DNA of 64,000 nucleotides from Ricinus communis (lineage: Eukaryota > Streptophyta > Magnoliopsida > Malpighiales > Euphorbiaceae), in the NCBI RefSeq assembly GCF_019578655.1, contig NC_063257.1:16058001-16122000 (forward strand), read 5' to 3'. This document shows, piece after piece, positions 33,321 through 45,685 of this stretch (position 1 is the first letter of the stretch; every line of letters starts with the position of its first letter). A model generated the notes under the pieces. The model saw only the letters and a list, made by a program, of their open reading frames with translations. It searched no databases and was not told the DNA's origin. A program made the position numbers and the translations under genes.

Positions 33321-34409
33321 TTCTTACCTTTTGTGTATTGATTTTGTTTGTAGCGCGGCAATTTTGCCCCTTTGTTTTGCAAAATGAGCTTTGTGAATTT
33401 GAACAAAGCAATTACCTATAAAGAAATTATGTCTAAGGTTTGGGTTAGTGGGAACAATAAATCTTTATGCATTGGGATTGAATTATCTATAAATTTGAAG
33501 TATAAGGGGCGAATTTGCCTTAATTCTTTGTGTTTTGGATTCAAAAGAGCTCTATTTTGGTTCAATTCGGGCTTACCCCATGTGGACTAAGCTAAGGCCA
33601 TATTGGCTAAGCTTAAGCCTGCGTGGGCTTATATCGAATCTCAGTCTATAAAAAGGCCAAGTATGCCAGATGACATCACTTGCCTTATTTTTTTTATTTG
33701 TAGTAAATTGAGTGATCTTTGAGTTAGAGAAAACACCTAGTAGGCGTTTGAGACTGAGCATTTTGGAACTCTGTCAAAATTTTATACCTTTGCACTATTA
33801 GATGGTTGATTAAAGGGCACGTGTTCCTAGAGTCTTGGTCCGGCTTCTTAGCCGGCTGATTAATATTGATTGTTTGGACCACTCTATGGTGGTCGGGAAA
33901 GAGTACGATACATTCCTTCTCACACAACCAGCCACCCACTAATCGTTCCGGCAGCATCCCGAGATTGGTGACTCTGATATTTCTTTTTATTGTTAATTAT
34001 TATTTTGATTTTATTATATATTTATTATTATTTTTGTGTTTATTTATTTTGCATGCTAGAAAAAATAGATGAACAACATTAAATTGTATGATGCTTATAG
34101 AACCTCAAACAAATAGAACAACTTAAATATTAGAGATATATAGGACAAAATAAATGAAATGAATAAGAAAACAAAAGAGACTTACCTTAGTGTGCTTGTC
34201 TTACAGCCATTCACTGCCTGTGATGACCTGGTGGGTAACTTGTCTTGCCCACGTACATAGTAGGACGAGTGATTGTCAAGGGTTAGAGCTCGTGTTCCTT
34301 GATAGAGAGGTGGTCAAACACGATGCATACCTTCTAGCCGCACTTTAGGGAGATGATTGTGACCCCTCTGGACTACACTGCCCTTATGGGATTATGCTGT
34401 GATAGGGAC
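33321..34409 (+). other. Older repeat, right part: possible Ogre-like LTR end and leader
   Basis: A third palindromic-word block (33568-33640) is followed by CTATAAAAAGGCC near 33647, resembling a promoter. About 300 bases on, TTGGTGACTCTGAT near 33964 shares its first bases with the Arg-tRNA primer-binding site of Tat/Ogre elements (TGGCGACTC) but not the rest. 33985-34409 has no gene. Reading it as LTR end plus leader is inference. Confidence 0.35.
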
Positions 34410-36676
34410 TGTCAGCATCTATTTTTCAGATTTAGATATCGAGAAAATTATAGAAAATCCTATGATGAAAGTTAGTGCCTTTCTCGAGTTTTAGAAGACT
34501 GAGGACGGGCGAATCTAAGTTAGGATTAAGAATAATTAAATTAAAATTACTTTTCTAGAATCTATTTGGATTTAATTGTCAGAAGAAATTAACTTTGAAG
34601 GGTAAAACGCTCGTTTCAGCAAGATTAGAGACCAAATTACTACAATTTCCTAAACATTTCAGCCCTTAGCACCAATAGGCTCTGCATACAACTAAATCGG
34701 CTTTGCAGAGAGCCAATCAGCTTAGATAACAGAATCGGCTCTACAGAGTGCGGAGTGTCTACTTTTCGTAATTCGACACCGTTTTACGCATATTTTTGAC
34801 ATTTAAATACCCAAAAATATTAAAAATAAGTTTCTAGAAATTATTAATGATAATTACTGAGTTTTTAAATATTAAGTATTTGAATATAAAAGATTTAATT
34901 TTATTTTATTGGATATTATTCTAATAAATGGGAAGGATAATTGATAGCTTTTATTTTCAAATAATTGAATGATTATCTATTTCTCTAGGGTTTCCTATCC
35001 CTACGACTATAAATAGAACATGACACCCTAGGCTTAGGGTTAGTAACATTCTGTATGTTGCACTCTTTAAGTTATACTCTAAAATTGATCGATGTTTATT
35101 AGTTATACACAGAGAGTTAGTTTTTGGCAAGTTACTAAGAAAGAACCCTAAATTAGGAAACTCATTTAGAATGATAAAATTTTTTTATAGATCTCAAGCA
35201 GAACTGAATTCTCAGCCAATCTTCGATTCAACTGCTTCCTCATCTCGTGAGACTTGCAGAACATGAACCTACTGTGACAACCTGATGATTTCCCTACATC
35301 CACATCATCAACATCTTTTTCGCTACTGGTTTTTCTTATGTTTATTTATGAATCTAGAAACATGATTAGGTCTATTTTTTAAATGAATAAACAAGTTTCA
35401 CATGATTATATTATAATTTCTTTCTATTTAATATATTGTGGATTTTATTAGATTTTGAATATGATAATATGAACATGTAAGATTTTGAATATGATATTAT
35501 GATTTTATTAGGGTTTTGAATCCGATTAATTTAATGATTAGGGAGATATAATTAACTTATGTTGTTTGAATTAGATTTCCAGGGTTTTTATGATTGAAAT
35601 TGGAGTCTGCCTTAAAATACCATATTTGTTACTATTAAGTTTGATTTCTAGGGTTTATATATATATATATATATAAGGTTTTCTTTGTTAAGTTTTATGT
35701 CTTTTTATATTTCTTATTGCATTTTACATAATTTAATCGTTCTTTTATCCTCTCTGCATGTAAAAATCAGTTTATGGGCGTGAAAAACTGAGGAAAACCA
35801 CAGGCAACCATCTAAAGCCCCCAGAGCCGATCGACTATGTACAATTTTGACATGATTTTTGAGCTTCGATGTATTTTCAGTGATTTTATGTACTGTACTT
35901 AGTATTTATGTGTTTTTCTTTCATTTTTTTAGTTGTAAGAGGGTTATAATAGTTGGATTTAATTTTCTGCACTTTATTTTTGTTATGATGCCAAATATCT
36001 GCTCTATGGTTGCTCAATTAAAATCGGACATATAGAATTTAGGTTAAAATTCGACCATAATATGAAAATTATAGTCCATTAGGTTAATCATATGGTAATT
36101 GAGCTAAATCTAAAATCGATATAGACCTTGTGGGCTTTACCATGCTTTAATTAATTAATTGGTTCATATTAGATTTAAGATCACATAATTGAGCCTTTGC
36201 ATAAAAAGTAGTCAATCTAAGCTTAAAGGCTGCAATCAAAGTATAATTTGTAATTGAGCTAGACCAAGAAAAGCCTTATAAATAATTAATTAGTAAAATA
36301 GTTTAATTAAATCTAGGTTGGGCTTAATAAAATGGGTTAGACGTGGGCGGACCTCACATGTTGTAGTACTTGATGGCTATAAAAAATAACTGTTGCATTT
36401 ATTATGAATAGCCTGTTAAACCATAAAATTAAAGACAAAGATACATAAATAAGGAAGTTGGCTTTTGGATTCGCCTCTAGATGTGGCAAAGCTTCCTTAT
36501 GGAATCTAGAAATGCCAATCAATTAGAAAAAGTGTCCTAGAGAATTACCCGGGTGGCGACTCCCATCTCCACGTTAGTCTCTATGTTTAGTTAGCTTCTT
36601 CCTATTAGGTCGAAAAGCCTTGCAGTGCCGTAGTCGCTAAAGACACTTGGATGCACGCCCGAAACTGCTGCTTGTA
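34410..36676 (+). repeat. Tat-type LTR (copy A), 2.27 kb
   Basis: It begins TGTCAGCATC and ends near CTGCTTGTA, directly before a Tat-type primer-binding site. It aligns with the copies at 50877-55266 (plus) and 51354-53558 (minus). U3 (34670-34770) contains words like AATCGGCTTTGCAGAGAGCC; a TATA box lies in CTATAAATAG near 35010. The end segment AGACACTTGGATGCACGCC is shared by all copies. Confidence 0.8.
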
Positions 36677-36678
36677 CG

Positions 36679-36696
36679 GGCGACTTTGCTAGGGAT
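36679..36696 (+). promoter_or_regulatory. Primer-binding site, Arg tRNA type (Tat/Ogre)
   Basis: GGCGACTTTGCTAGGGAT follows the LTR and resembles the Tat/Ogre site TGGCGACTCTGCTGGGGA with three or four differences, mostly C to T or G to A. Confidence 0.65.
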
Positions 36697-37439
36697 AAGA
36701 GAAGCTGATTCCATTGAATGTTTGCCTTTAATTTTATTACTTAACGATTGATTCTTGCATCATTACACTATTATCACAAATTGTGCACTTAGGTCCCTAT
36801 AGCCTCGATAGAGTCGGTTAATGGTTCTTTGGTTCCACTCGAACCTTGAAATTGCAACACTAGCTAACCATCACTCATAAGTAATGAGTAAATTTCCTTC
36901 ATCGCATGGACCCTTGAGTGGGGAGACGAGCCAAGGAAGAACATTTTTTACTTATGGGAGCCTTTTATCCTTACCCAAGACTCAACTCACGGTAATGGCA
37001 GTAGCAATCTCCCCTAGGAACCCTATTGCTTGCTATCTAAGATGTTTCTCTTTATAAGTGCTTTAGCCCACATATTAAAAAGCCTTGGCCTAAGTACATG
37101 TGTAATTAGGCCCTAGGCCCAAAATATGCAGGCTTCATACTTATATTGAGAAACATTGCCTTGTTTGTTTAAATATGCTCTAAGAGATTATGGCATGCCC
37201 GTCAGCCCTAATATACCCTATTGGTAGGAAGCCCAGACCCGAAATCCTATGGTACAAAGAGTCACCATGAACTGTTTGCAGGAGGAATAAGGTTGGAAGG
37301 ATGCTTTGTATAATGATTTTGTGTATGCTAATCCTTTCTCTTTGTCTTTGTGCATATCATATGCATCATGCTTCTCATGCATCACATGCATCACACTAAC
37401 CCTTTACTTTTTAGCCATATAAACACTCCTTTGGGTTGG
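36697..37439 (+). other. Tat element 5' leader
   Basis: No gene. The segment to about 37110 recurs inverted at 55290-55735. A short ATGCATCA-rich array lies at 37350-37390. Confidence 0.65.
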
Positions 37440-38374
37440 AAAAGGAAAGATAGTGGAAGGCTGGAGAGAATACCTATCTCACTAAGGATTCGAACCATGC
37501 TAGAACTCCTTGAAAAGTCAAGACATCAAGCTTCCACAAGTGAGATTGAAGCTACATCTCAAATGGCCAACAAAAGAGCTAACGAGCAGGATGTTGAGAT
37601 CCTCAAGAATACTATCGTTAACGATCTGAGGGGTGTGATTTGGAAAGAGCTCCAACAACTTTTAGCTGGGATGGCTACAAATCAAGCCCCGATGTTGCTC
37701 TTGTGGTTGTTGATCCAGTTGTAATTGCCACCAAAATTGTCACTGCTACCGGCTGCTGCCAATGCTAATGCTGAAGTCCCTGCTAGGAAAAGAGTGCCTT
37801 AGAACCTATGGGATTTTAATGAGTTTGTATTAGACCAAGTAAAAAGGGAGACTGTCCTCGCCACTAATGAAGCTGTGAGTGGCCTAGTGCTAGGCATGAC
37901 AATATGCAAGGTATGTTGGAAATCAAAGGGTTGGACCCAACCTATGATTTCGAGAAATTGGTACTGACAGGTGAAGACAAGTTGCATGTATAAGTTCAGG
38001 ATTCCTGAGATGAACAAGTTCAATGACTAGTGATCCAAAGGTTCATCTAAAGTAGTATGTAACTATAATGAGAACTACTCAACTAAGTAGGACCCAAATT
38101 GTCAAGCTGTTTGTATTGTCACTAGAAGGACTTGCTCTTTGGAAAAATATGCCAAAGCTGAACGACGCAATTTGTGTAATTCATTTGTTAAACAATATGA
38201 CTATAATACGTAGTTGGAAGTATCTATTACGGACCTCGAGTCTACTAAGCAAAAGCCAAATAAGTCCTTTTCTAATTTCTTGACCAGGTGGAGGAATAAG
38301 GCTGGGTTGATAAAAAATAAGCCCTTTGAAAAGGACCAAGTTCGTCTGGTGGTCTAAGATGTTCTTCCTGGACG
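37440..38374 (+). pseudogene. Tat/Ogre Gag remnant, first part
   Basis: A frame around 37450-37724 has an Ala/Glu-rich beginning with EILKNTIVNDLRGVIWKELQ. Further pieces match Tat/Ogre Gag: KFRIPEMNKF near 37993, LVLSLEGLA-like text near 38110, NSFVKQYDYNTQLEVSITDL-like text near 38180, and NFLTRWRNKAGLIKNKPFEK near 38277-38335, all broken by stops and shifts. It is interrupted at 38374 by a solo Athila LTR and continues at 39797-39929. It is a decayed capsid gene. Confidence 0.7.
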
Positions 38375-38379
38375 GGTCA

Positions 38380-39796
38380 TGATAGGCTATTTATGTAGCT
38401 ACAATCTAAGACAGTGAACCTATCGATGCAGACTAGCATTAATGGCGAGTATCCAACTAGAACTACTGTAGCTTCTTTTTATTATCTAACCTTAATAAAT
38501 CGATGAAGTTGCTATTCTATTACTAGATGCAAGCTAAGTGATTATTTAAATGTCAAACAGTCTGAAAGGATTTCATGAGACAATCAAAGGAAAAAAGCAA
38601 ACCCAAGGGGACCTAAGCTAGTTGGATTTTAGTGAAGGTAGAGATTATATTGATTACCAATTGTGATTACCCGTGAGTGGATTCTAAATTGAATTTGATT
38701 TTTCTCTCGATAACACTGAATCCCTAAACCTAAGAACCTAAAACGATGGAATCTCTTCCTAACGATTTATTTTAGGTTAGCCTTAAGATTAAATCCACTA
38801 CTATTAAGAGTTGTTAATTCTTAATCTGGCTAGTCAATTATCCTTATCTCTAAGTGATCATTAACCAGTTCTTGCTATTCAAATTTCCAATTACTAAATG
38901 AACGTCTCAATTATATAAAGCAATCTAAACACCACAACTCACAACGTCTCATGAATAATGTGATTTCTCATTAATAATGAAAGCAAGAAGAAAACAAGCA
39001 TTGATAATCAAAGTCTCAGAAACATTAAATGCAATCCAACAACATAGGAACCCCAATGGGTTCAATCATTCTAGCTACTCATGCTAATAAGTAACACAAA
39101 GTAAGGAACAGACACAGAAAAGCAAATTGAAAACATGTACACCTTTCTTCTTCAAGTTAGATGAATAGCCTTAAATCCCCAAATCTGAATGACGAACCCT
39201 AAATTGCCTCTTGAATGCCTCCAAATCCACTCTTGATCTAATGTGATGTTTAAACCAATTTAATCCATCCTTCAATAAGCGAAATAGTCTCCCAAAGTCA
39301 AATATCAAAGTTTGGAAAAGGGTGGCTCGTGCATGTATGTGAAAAATCAAATTAGAAAATTGAACCCTCACAAAATAATTCAATTTTGCCTATATAATTG
39401 TCTCGATCGTTTTCAAGCCGTCACGGTCGGCGGCCAGAGTCAAGCGTCTTTGGACCTCCGATCCATAAATTAGGTCTTCTTCCTGGCCATGATGGAGGCG
39501 GCTGTGGTGGCCTCGGAAATTGTGCCAAAATGACACTCTTGAGGGTCAAATGTTGATGGTTCAGCACGGCTAGAGTCCAAGCCATGCTCAACCTTGAAAT
39601 GGTAGCCCTTACTCAATTTTAATGGATTTTGGTCCGTATTTGCACGTATTTCCCTCGACTACTAATAATGTCCATCAATAATCACGTGAAACATGAAAGG
39701 AACCAAAACATAGGTGATTCTAGCATAAAACAGGATTACTATGCACAAAAATGGAAGTAATTGGGCATATAAACATGTTTAAAATAATGCATATCA
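38380..39796 (-). repeat. Solo Athila LTR, inverted, with target duplication GGTCA
   Basis: On the minus strand it runs from TGATATGCATT to AATAGCCTATCA, 1417 bases, flanked by GGTCA at 38375-38379 and 39797-39801. It lies inside the Tat Gag remnant. It belongs to the TGATAAGC-like family; its palindrome block is at 39405-39590. Confidence 0.95.
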
Positions 39797-39929
39797 GGTC
39801 AAAAGGCTTCAGATGATGAACCTAAAGACTTCCATGGACTTATATGATGATGGGCTTTAGGTCGAAAAAATCGAAAATGATAAGAGAAAGACTGTATGAA
39901 CCCAAATTATCAAGTTGGATGGAGCATGA
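39797..39929 (+). pseudogene. Tat/Ogre Gag remnant, continuation
   Basis: It continues the frame cut at 38374 (VMI... then KDFHG, KIENDKR near 39870) and ends where the minus-strand Athila LTR begins at 39930. Confidence 0.55.
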
Positions 39930-41390
39930 TGATAGGCTACTTGTGTAGCTAAAATCTAAGGCAGTGAACCTATCGATACAGACTAGCACAAATGATGAGT
40001 ATCAAGGTCGTAATCTTGGGAAAGGGTGACCCTAGAACTACTGCAATGTCTTATGTTATCTAACCTTAACAAAATCGATGAAGTTATTATGCTATGATTA
40101 AATATGAACAAACGGTTAACTAAGTGTCAAATAATCTGAAAGGATTTAGGAAAATAATCAAAGGAAAAAGCAAACCCTAAGGGACCTAAGCTAGTTGGAT
40201 TTTAGTGAAGATAGAGATTACATTGATTACCAATTGCAATTACCCGTGGATGAATTCTTAATTGAATTCGATCTCCCTCTCGAGATAACCGAATTCCTAA
40301 ACCTAATAACCTAAAGTTGGAATCTCTTCCTAACGATCGATTATTCGATTAGCATTAAGCTTTAACCCGCCTCTATTAAGCTTTGTTAATTCTTAATCCG
40401 ACTAGTTAATTACCCTTATCTCTAAGTGATCATTAACCAGTTCTTGCTATTTAAATTTCCAATTACTAAATGAATTTCTCAATTACACAAAGCAATCTAA
40501 ATACCACAACTCACAACGTCTCATGAATAAAGTGATTTCTCATTAATAATGAAAGCAAGAAGAGACAAGCATTGATAATCAAAATCTCATAAGCATTAAA
40601 TTCAATCCAACAACATAGGAACCCCAATGGGTTTGACAAATTTAGTTACTCATACTAATAAGCAACACAAAGTAAAGAATAGATTCAGAAAAGTGAATTG
40701 AAGGCATGTACACCCTTCTTCTTCAAGTTGGATGAAAAACCCTAAATTCCCAATTCATAATGATAAACCCTAATTTGCCTCTTGAATGCTCCAAAATCTC
40801 CTCTTGATCTTCAATTTGATGTTAAAACAAACGTAATCCTTCTCTCAATAGATGAAATGGTCTTCTAAGGTCGAGTATTGAAGTCTAGAAAAAGATGGCT
40901 TAAGCTTGTATATGTGAAATCAAGTTAGAAAATCGAACCCTAATTCAACAAATCGTTTTTGCCTATATAAATCTTTCAGTACTGCCGTCAAGCCCGTGCT
41001 AGTCCAGGCCGTGTTGGACCTCTGCATTCTGCAACTCACGACTTCTTCCTGGCCGTGCCCTAGCCGGTGCTGAGCCACCACGGTCCGTGGTGGAGGCCGT
41101 GGTGGCTTCGGAAACTGTGCCAAAATGGCACTCTTGAAGGGCAACTATTTGAGGGTTCAGCACGGCTGAAGTCCAGGCGTGCTCAACCTTGCAATGCTAG
41201 TCCTTGCTTAACTTGATGGATTCTGGTCCGTAATTGCGCATACTTCCCTCGATTACTGATAATGTCCCTCGATAATGACCTGAAACATGAAAGGAACCAA
41301 AACACAGGTGATTCTAGCATAAAATAAGATAACTATACATAAAAATGTAAACAATTGGGCATATAAATATGTATAAAATGATGCATATCA
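39930..41390 (-). repeat. 3' LTR of the minus-strand Athila element
   Basis: On the minus strand it starts TGATATGCATC and ends GTAGCCTATCA, 1461 bases. Its palindrome block lies at about 40975-41185, then the TATA-like TTATATAGGC near 40960-40970. Confidence 0.92.
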
Positions 41391-41434
41391 AATCACCCCA
41401 CACTTAAGCTTTTGCTTGTCCTCAAGCAATCAAT
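41391..41434 (-). promoter_or_regulatory. 3' PPT module, minus strand
   Basis: On the minus strand TTGCTTG-AGGA-CAAGCAA is followed by AAGCTTAAGTGTGGGGTGATT against the LTR. The hairpin is perfect. Confidence 0.75.
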
Positions 41435-42568
41435 AACTCAATACATGCACAAGCAACAGTCACCCCTCAAAATTCATGCCAAAGTTCATAACGCAGCCTT
41501 ATTCAACATATAAAGAATGAAACTCAAGTAACTAACAAGTTATACACCTTTAAGGAAAAACTATAATAATACCATCTCGAAGCACAACTTATATAACAAT
41601 TCAGCATTAAAGACTAAGAACCATTGCCTCACAGGAATCTCTCAAATCACTCACAGTTTAAAGGTAAACAAGAAAATTCCCTCAACGCAGCTGCACCCAA
41701 CATCTTTACTATAAGCTTGCTCATCAATCTCATCTTCGCTACCACGAATAAATGAATACCAAAATCAAAGGGTCTTTTCAAGGGTTGAAATGTGGCTGAG
41801 GTAAAGGTAAGAATATTTGGATAGAAGTGTAAAGTATACTGAAAAATCATGCACTTATTTAAAATGAATGCTTCAGGAGCTGAGTGACAAAACAACAAAA
41901 ATACTCACTAAGCCTTATTTGAAGTAAAGGACAGAAGAGCTAAGAGCTAAGAAGTAAGTCAAAAATATTTTTTTTCTTTTGTTTCTTTTTTTGATATATA
42001 CTATGTATATATATTACAACAGCTTATATAGGGGTTGCATAATTAGTGACATAAACAATAAGAATAGTTACCTAAATCGGATTGAAGGGAGCATCAAAGA
42101 ATGACTAAAAAGACTAAGTGAATTTAGACAACGTTAGGCACTATGATTCCATAAATGAAGAAGCATAACACATAATTACTCAGTATACAAGGTGAAAGGA
42201 AAGATAGATGTATAGAATGGTGTACGTGTAGTGATTAGGTGTGAATCATGAAGAAAAGGTTAAGGCTCAAACTGGCTGACTAATGGAAACAAAGGGTAGG
42301 CTTTTGGCCAGATGTGGTGAAATCCTAAGTTGCCAAAATCATCTAATGGTATTCAAAAATTCATGTAACCTCAACAAGCATTACAGAGCAAGTTCTAGAA
42401 ACGAAAGTAAGTACAATGCACACTCAAACAAGAAAAGTCATGAGCATAATGTGCAATGGATGCTCAATTTTAGTTTAAAAACTCACGTTTGAAGTGGCTA
42501 AAATTTGCAATTGGTTCCTAGACTTATCAATTGAATCATCACATAGGTTGAATACGAGATTGGCATAA
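41435..42568 (-). other. Athila 3' UTR, minus strand, part 1
   Basis: Non-coding; it corresponds to 1740-2870 on the plus strand. It includes the conserved TATATA palindrome at 41993-42043. It resumes at 48357 after the nested element. Confidence 0.75.
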
Positions 42569-44020
42569 TGATGTGCATAAAATACACACATCTAAATGGA
42601 GTTTTTAAGATTGATTTTATGGACATTTGGATGTGAATTGGTCCCAACGCTCACCCTATGCGTCTGTTTGTGTGCACTAGGTCCAAAAGAAGTCAAAGGA
42701 TGATAAAGGGAAGAATTGGAGCATAACTGGATGCCGAAGCTACCGAAACAAGCTAAATACGAGCATGAGGAAGCTGAACATGGCCATGTTGGTTTCAACA
42801 CTGGCCATGTTCCTAACAAGGGCACCAACACGGCCGTGTTGGGTGCATCAAACATCAAAGAAAAAGTAGTTCTTAGGGAGCACGGCCATAGAGAGTAACA
42901 CGGCCAGGAACACCAAACCGTGTCCCCAACACGGCCAGGAACACGGTCGTATTGGCAAGCGACATGGGGAATTAATTAAAAGAACAAAGAGAGGAAAGAA
43001 AGGAGGAGAGCGAGGGAGAACGTCCCAAACCTTAATATTTCTCTCTCTAAGGGTTTTTTAAGCTGTAACCAAGAGAAAAGGAGACTTGGATCAAGGTTTT
43101 AATCGGATGCCTTTCAAAGATTGAAGATTGGGTGAGGTTCGTTGATTGGTTTTCAAATCGAGCAAGAGGAACAAGAATCGATTCAATTCGAGCAAGAGGA
43201 ATTAGGGCTGTTTACTCTCATCCAAGGGTGTAATCGGGTTTTCTCTACCTTTACTCGTTGTTGTAATTGTATTCTTGTGGATTTTGATAATGAACATGAT
43301 TAGCTAGATTGATTAAATTCATTGGATTTCTTTACTATGTTGGCTTAGTATTATATTATTGGATTGTTTGGGTTAGTTTTGTATTCTTCTTGCTTTCAGT
43401 ATTAATAAGATAATGCATTATTCATGAGACGTTGTGAATTGTGTGTTTAGATTGCTTTGTGTGATTGAGAAGTCCATTTGGCAATTGGAATTTTGAATAG
43501 CAAGAACTGGTTAATAATCGCTTAAAGATAAGGATAATTAACTAGCCGAATTAAGAATTAACAAAGCTTAATAGAGGCGGATTAAAGCTTAATGCTAATT
43601 TAAGAATCAATCGTTAGGAAGAGATTCCAACTTTAGGTTATTAGGTTTAGGAATTCGGTTATCTCGAGAGAGAAACCAAATTCGGTTAAGAATTCATCCA
43701 CGGGTAGCATAATTAGACTCACCGATCCTTTATCTTTTGTTTGATTGCCAACTAGTTTAGGTTCCCTTTGGGTTTGCTTTCTTGTCTTAGTTAATTTAGT
43801 TTTCAATTATTCCTGCATCTCCCTTAGAACTTAGCTTGTAGCTATTAGTTAGTTTAGAAATTATTCATCATTCATTTTAGGTTAATATAACAAAGAACAA
43901 AGGAGTAACTCTGGGCTTTCACTTTCCCGAGGAATACGACCTTAATACTCGCCATTAGTTCTAGACTGCATCGATAGGTACACTGCCTTAGATTGTAGCT
44001 AACACAAATAGCACACATCA
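42569..44020 (+). repeat. 5' LTR of the 5.8-kb element
   Basis: It starts TGATGTGCATAAAATACACA. Its palindromic words are of the AACACGGCCGTGTT type (42776-42960), a variant of the Athila word. The U5 end closely matches the solo LTR at 14542-15977. Confidence 0.95.
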
Positions 44021-44026
44021 AGTTTT

Positions 44027-44044
44027 TGGCGCCGTTGCCAGGGA
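44027..44044 (+). promoter_or_regulatory. Primer-binding site, Asp tRNA
   Basis: TGGCGCCGTTGCCAGGGA matches the complement of the plant tRNA-Asp 3' end at 17 of 18 positions. Confidence 0.92.
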
Positions 44045-44399
44045 ATGTTTGAAAACTAGAGTGAAATTTGCTATTTGTTAATTTAGCCATTTTTTATTTA
44101 TTTTTATTTATATTTATTTATGTTTTGTTTGTACATATTTATTTAGTTAAGTTTATGATTCAGATAGTGGATGATAAGGAGGTTCAATGCTAAACTCTTT
44201 ATGTGACACGTTGGAAAATGGGATTAGGAACTAAGAGAGTGCTAAAAATTGGGATACCCGTGCATCTTTAGAAGCTCGAGTGGAATCGTTTTGTAGGGCT
44301 ACCGATCAACTCTCCACTCCTATCCTTTCATCTCAAGTTTTTTATGAATTTTGTTGTGGTTTACATTTGAGTAATGATTATCCATTGTATAGTGATGTT

Positions 44400-44842
44400 G
44401 CTCATTGTTCTTATAACTATGAACAGGTGAATTATATGGGAAGTTGGCCAAATGACTCGTATGGAAGCACCTACAATCTAGAATGGAGCACTCATTCACC
44501 CTTTGGATGGAGCTTAGATGGCCAAGAACCACCGAATTTGTGACTAATCTTGCACCATCAACTCAAGGTGAAGAGTTAGTGTCAGAGGAGCTGATGATGA
44601 GGTTTATTACAAGTCTTGAGGATAGATTCCAACAAACAGAGAGGATACTTGAAGATCAACAAGCCTCGATTAAGAACATAGAGCATCAAGTAGGCTTAAT
44701 CTTCAAGTTACTAGCTGAAGAGCAATTAGGAACTCCATCAAACGCTACTGAATTCGAGGAACATTTGAGCGCCATCACTTTGCATTCAGGTGAGAATTTT
44801 TCTGGTTTATCTATTATGTTTGACGATGATGCTTCTATGTAG
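44400..44842 (+). pseudogene. Athila Gag C-terminal relic in the 5.8-kb element
   Basis: VNYMGSWPNDSYGSTYNLEW (about 44428-44487) mirrors the NNPYNNTYNPGWRNHPNF block of the full Gag. From about 44596, in the frame ending at TAG 44840-44842, come RFITSLEDRFQQTERILEDQ, QASIKNIEHQVGLIFKLLAE and HLSAITLHSG, the segment before the protease in Athila. The capsid part upstream is missing. It may still be translated as a short protein; no function can be assigned. Confidence 0.75.
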
Positions 44843-44851
44843 GACGATTTC

Positions 44852-45340
44852 TTGAACATAGAGATGGAACCAGAAAAGGAAGAGGCGAACATGATTCCAC
44901 TGAAAGACTATCAACGGGGATATACAGTTGATGATGCTGAGTTGCAGTTAGAGGAATTTTTGGTGGATTTTCCACAAGTCCCTTCGATGATGGAAGATGA
45001 GCACGAGTTATCCAATGAAGAAGTCTTGGAGGAGCTCGAGTTTCTTCTAGCAAGTGAACCAAGACAAGGACTAGAGGAAACCATTGACGTTTCTGAAGAA
45101 ATTGCCCAACCGTCGATCCTTCCAATTGGTGAAACTTCAGCTTTCAAATTGGAAGAGCCCCTAGAGCATCATGACTACGTGCAATTATACGAGGAGCGAG
45201 TTTTGCCCATCATACTGGCAGCTTGCTTGATAGTCGGGAAGAGGGAATTGACGATTATCCCTCTAAGCGGATACTTGAAGACATCTCCTTGGAAGAAGGA
45301 TGGATGGTCGTTGATCACCCCTGTTTGCTTTTCACCATGA
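44852..45340 (+). CDS. Acidic 162-residue ORF from the protease-RT linker
   Basis: The frame is strongly acidic. LSNEEVLEELEFLLASEP (about residues 50-67) matches the linker after the protease in the 12.7-kb element (near 24266-24320). EEPLEHHDYVQLYEERVLPI resembles the segment that normally precedes the RT fingers. The protease between the Gag relic and this ORF has been deleted. It is open for 162 codons although a non-autonomous element need not keep it, hinting at recent origin. A function is unknown. Confidence 0.6.
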   Translation: MNIEMEPEKEEANMIPLKDYQRGYTVDDAELQLEEFLVDFPQVPSMMEDEHELSNEEVLEELEFLLASEPRQGLEETIDVSEEIAQPSILPIGETSAFKLEEPLEHHDYVQLYEERVLPIILAACLIVGKRELTIIPLSGYLKTSPWKKDGWSLITPVCFSP

Positions 45341-45642
45341 GTCTAGCTAAGGAGACTCATCATATCAAAAAGAAGCACTTTTGGGAGGCACCCCAATTTT
45401 TATCTTTAATCTCTAATATTTTAACCTTTTGTTTTGAAACATTGTATTAGTTTTAGTTTTCATATTTTATTTAATTTTTGTTTCAGTTTCAATTTTAATT
45501 CTTTGTTTTATTATTTGCAGCCACTCCTCTACCACAGACTAGCCAACGCCCTGATATACCTGTTGATGCACCTCTTTTCACTCTGGAGCTATAGTAAGGG
45601 TAGTATTAGTTCTTTCTCCTTTTTCATTTTTTATATTTTGTA

Positions 45643-45685
45643 CACTGGGGACAGTATGTCCTTCAAGTGTGGGGTGGGTGATATT
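45643..45685 (+). promoter_or_regulatory. Internal PPT-like module (GGGA loop)
   Basis: ACTG-GGGA-CAGT forms a short hairpin, followed after 10 bases by AAGTGTGGGGTGGG. The spacing to the 3' PPT is about 1.22 kb. Confidence 0.55.

Noticed and set aside
44280..44543. Separate small host gene inside the 5.8-kb element
   Set aside because: Its readable part matches the Asn/Pro/Trp-rich Gag segment of the complete Athila, so it is a Gag relic.
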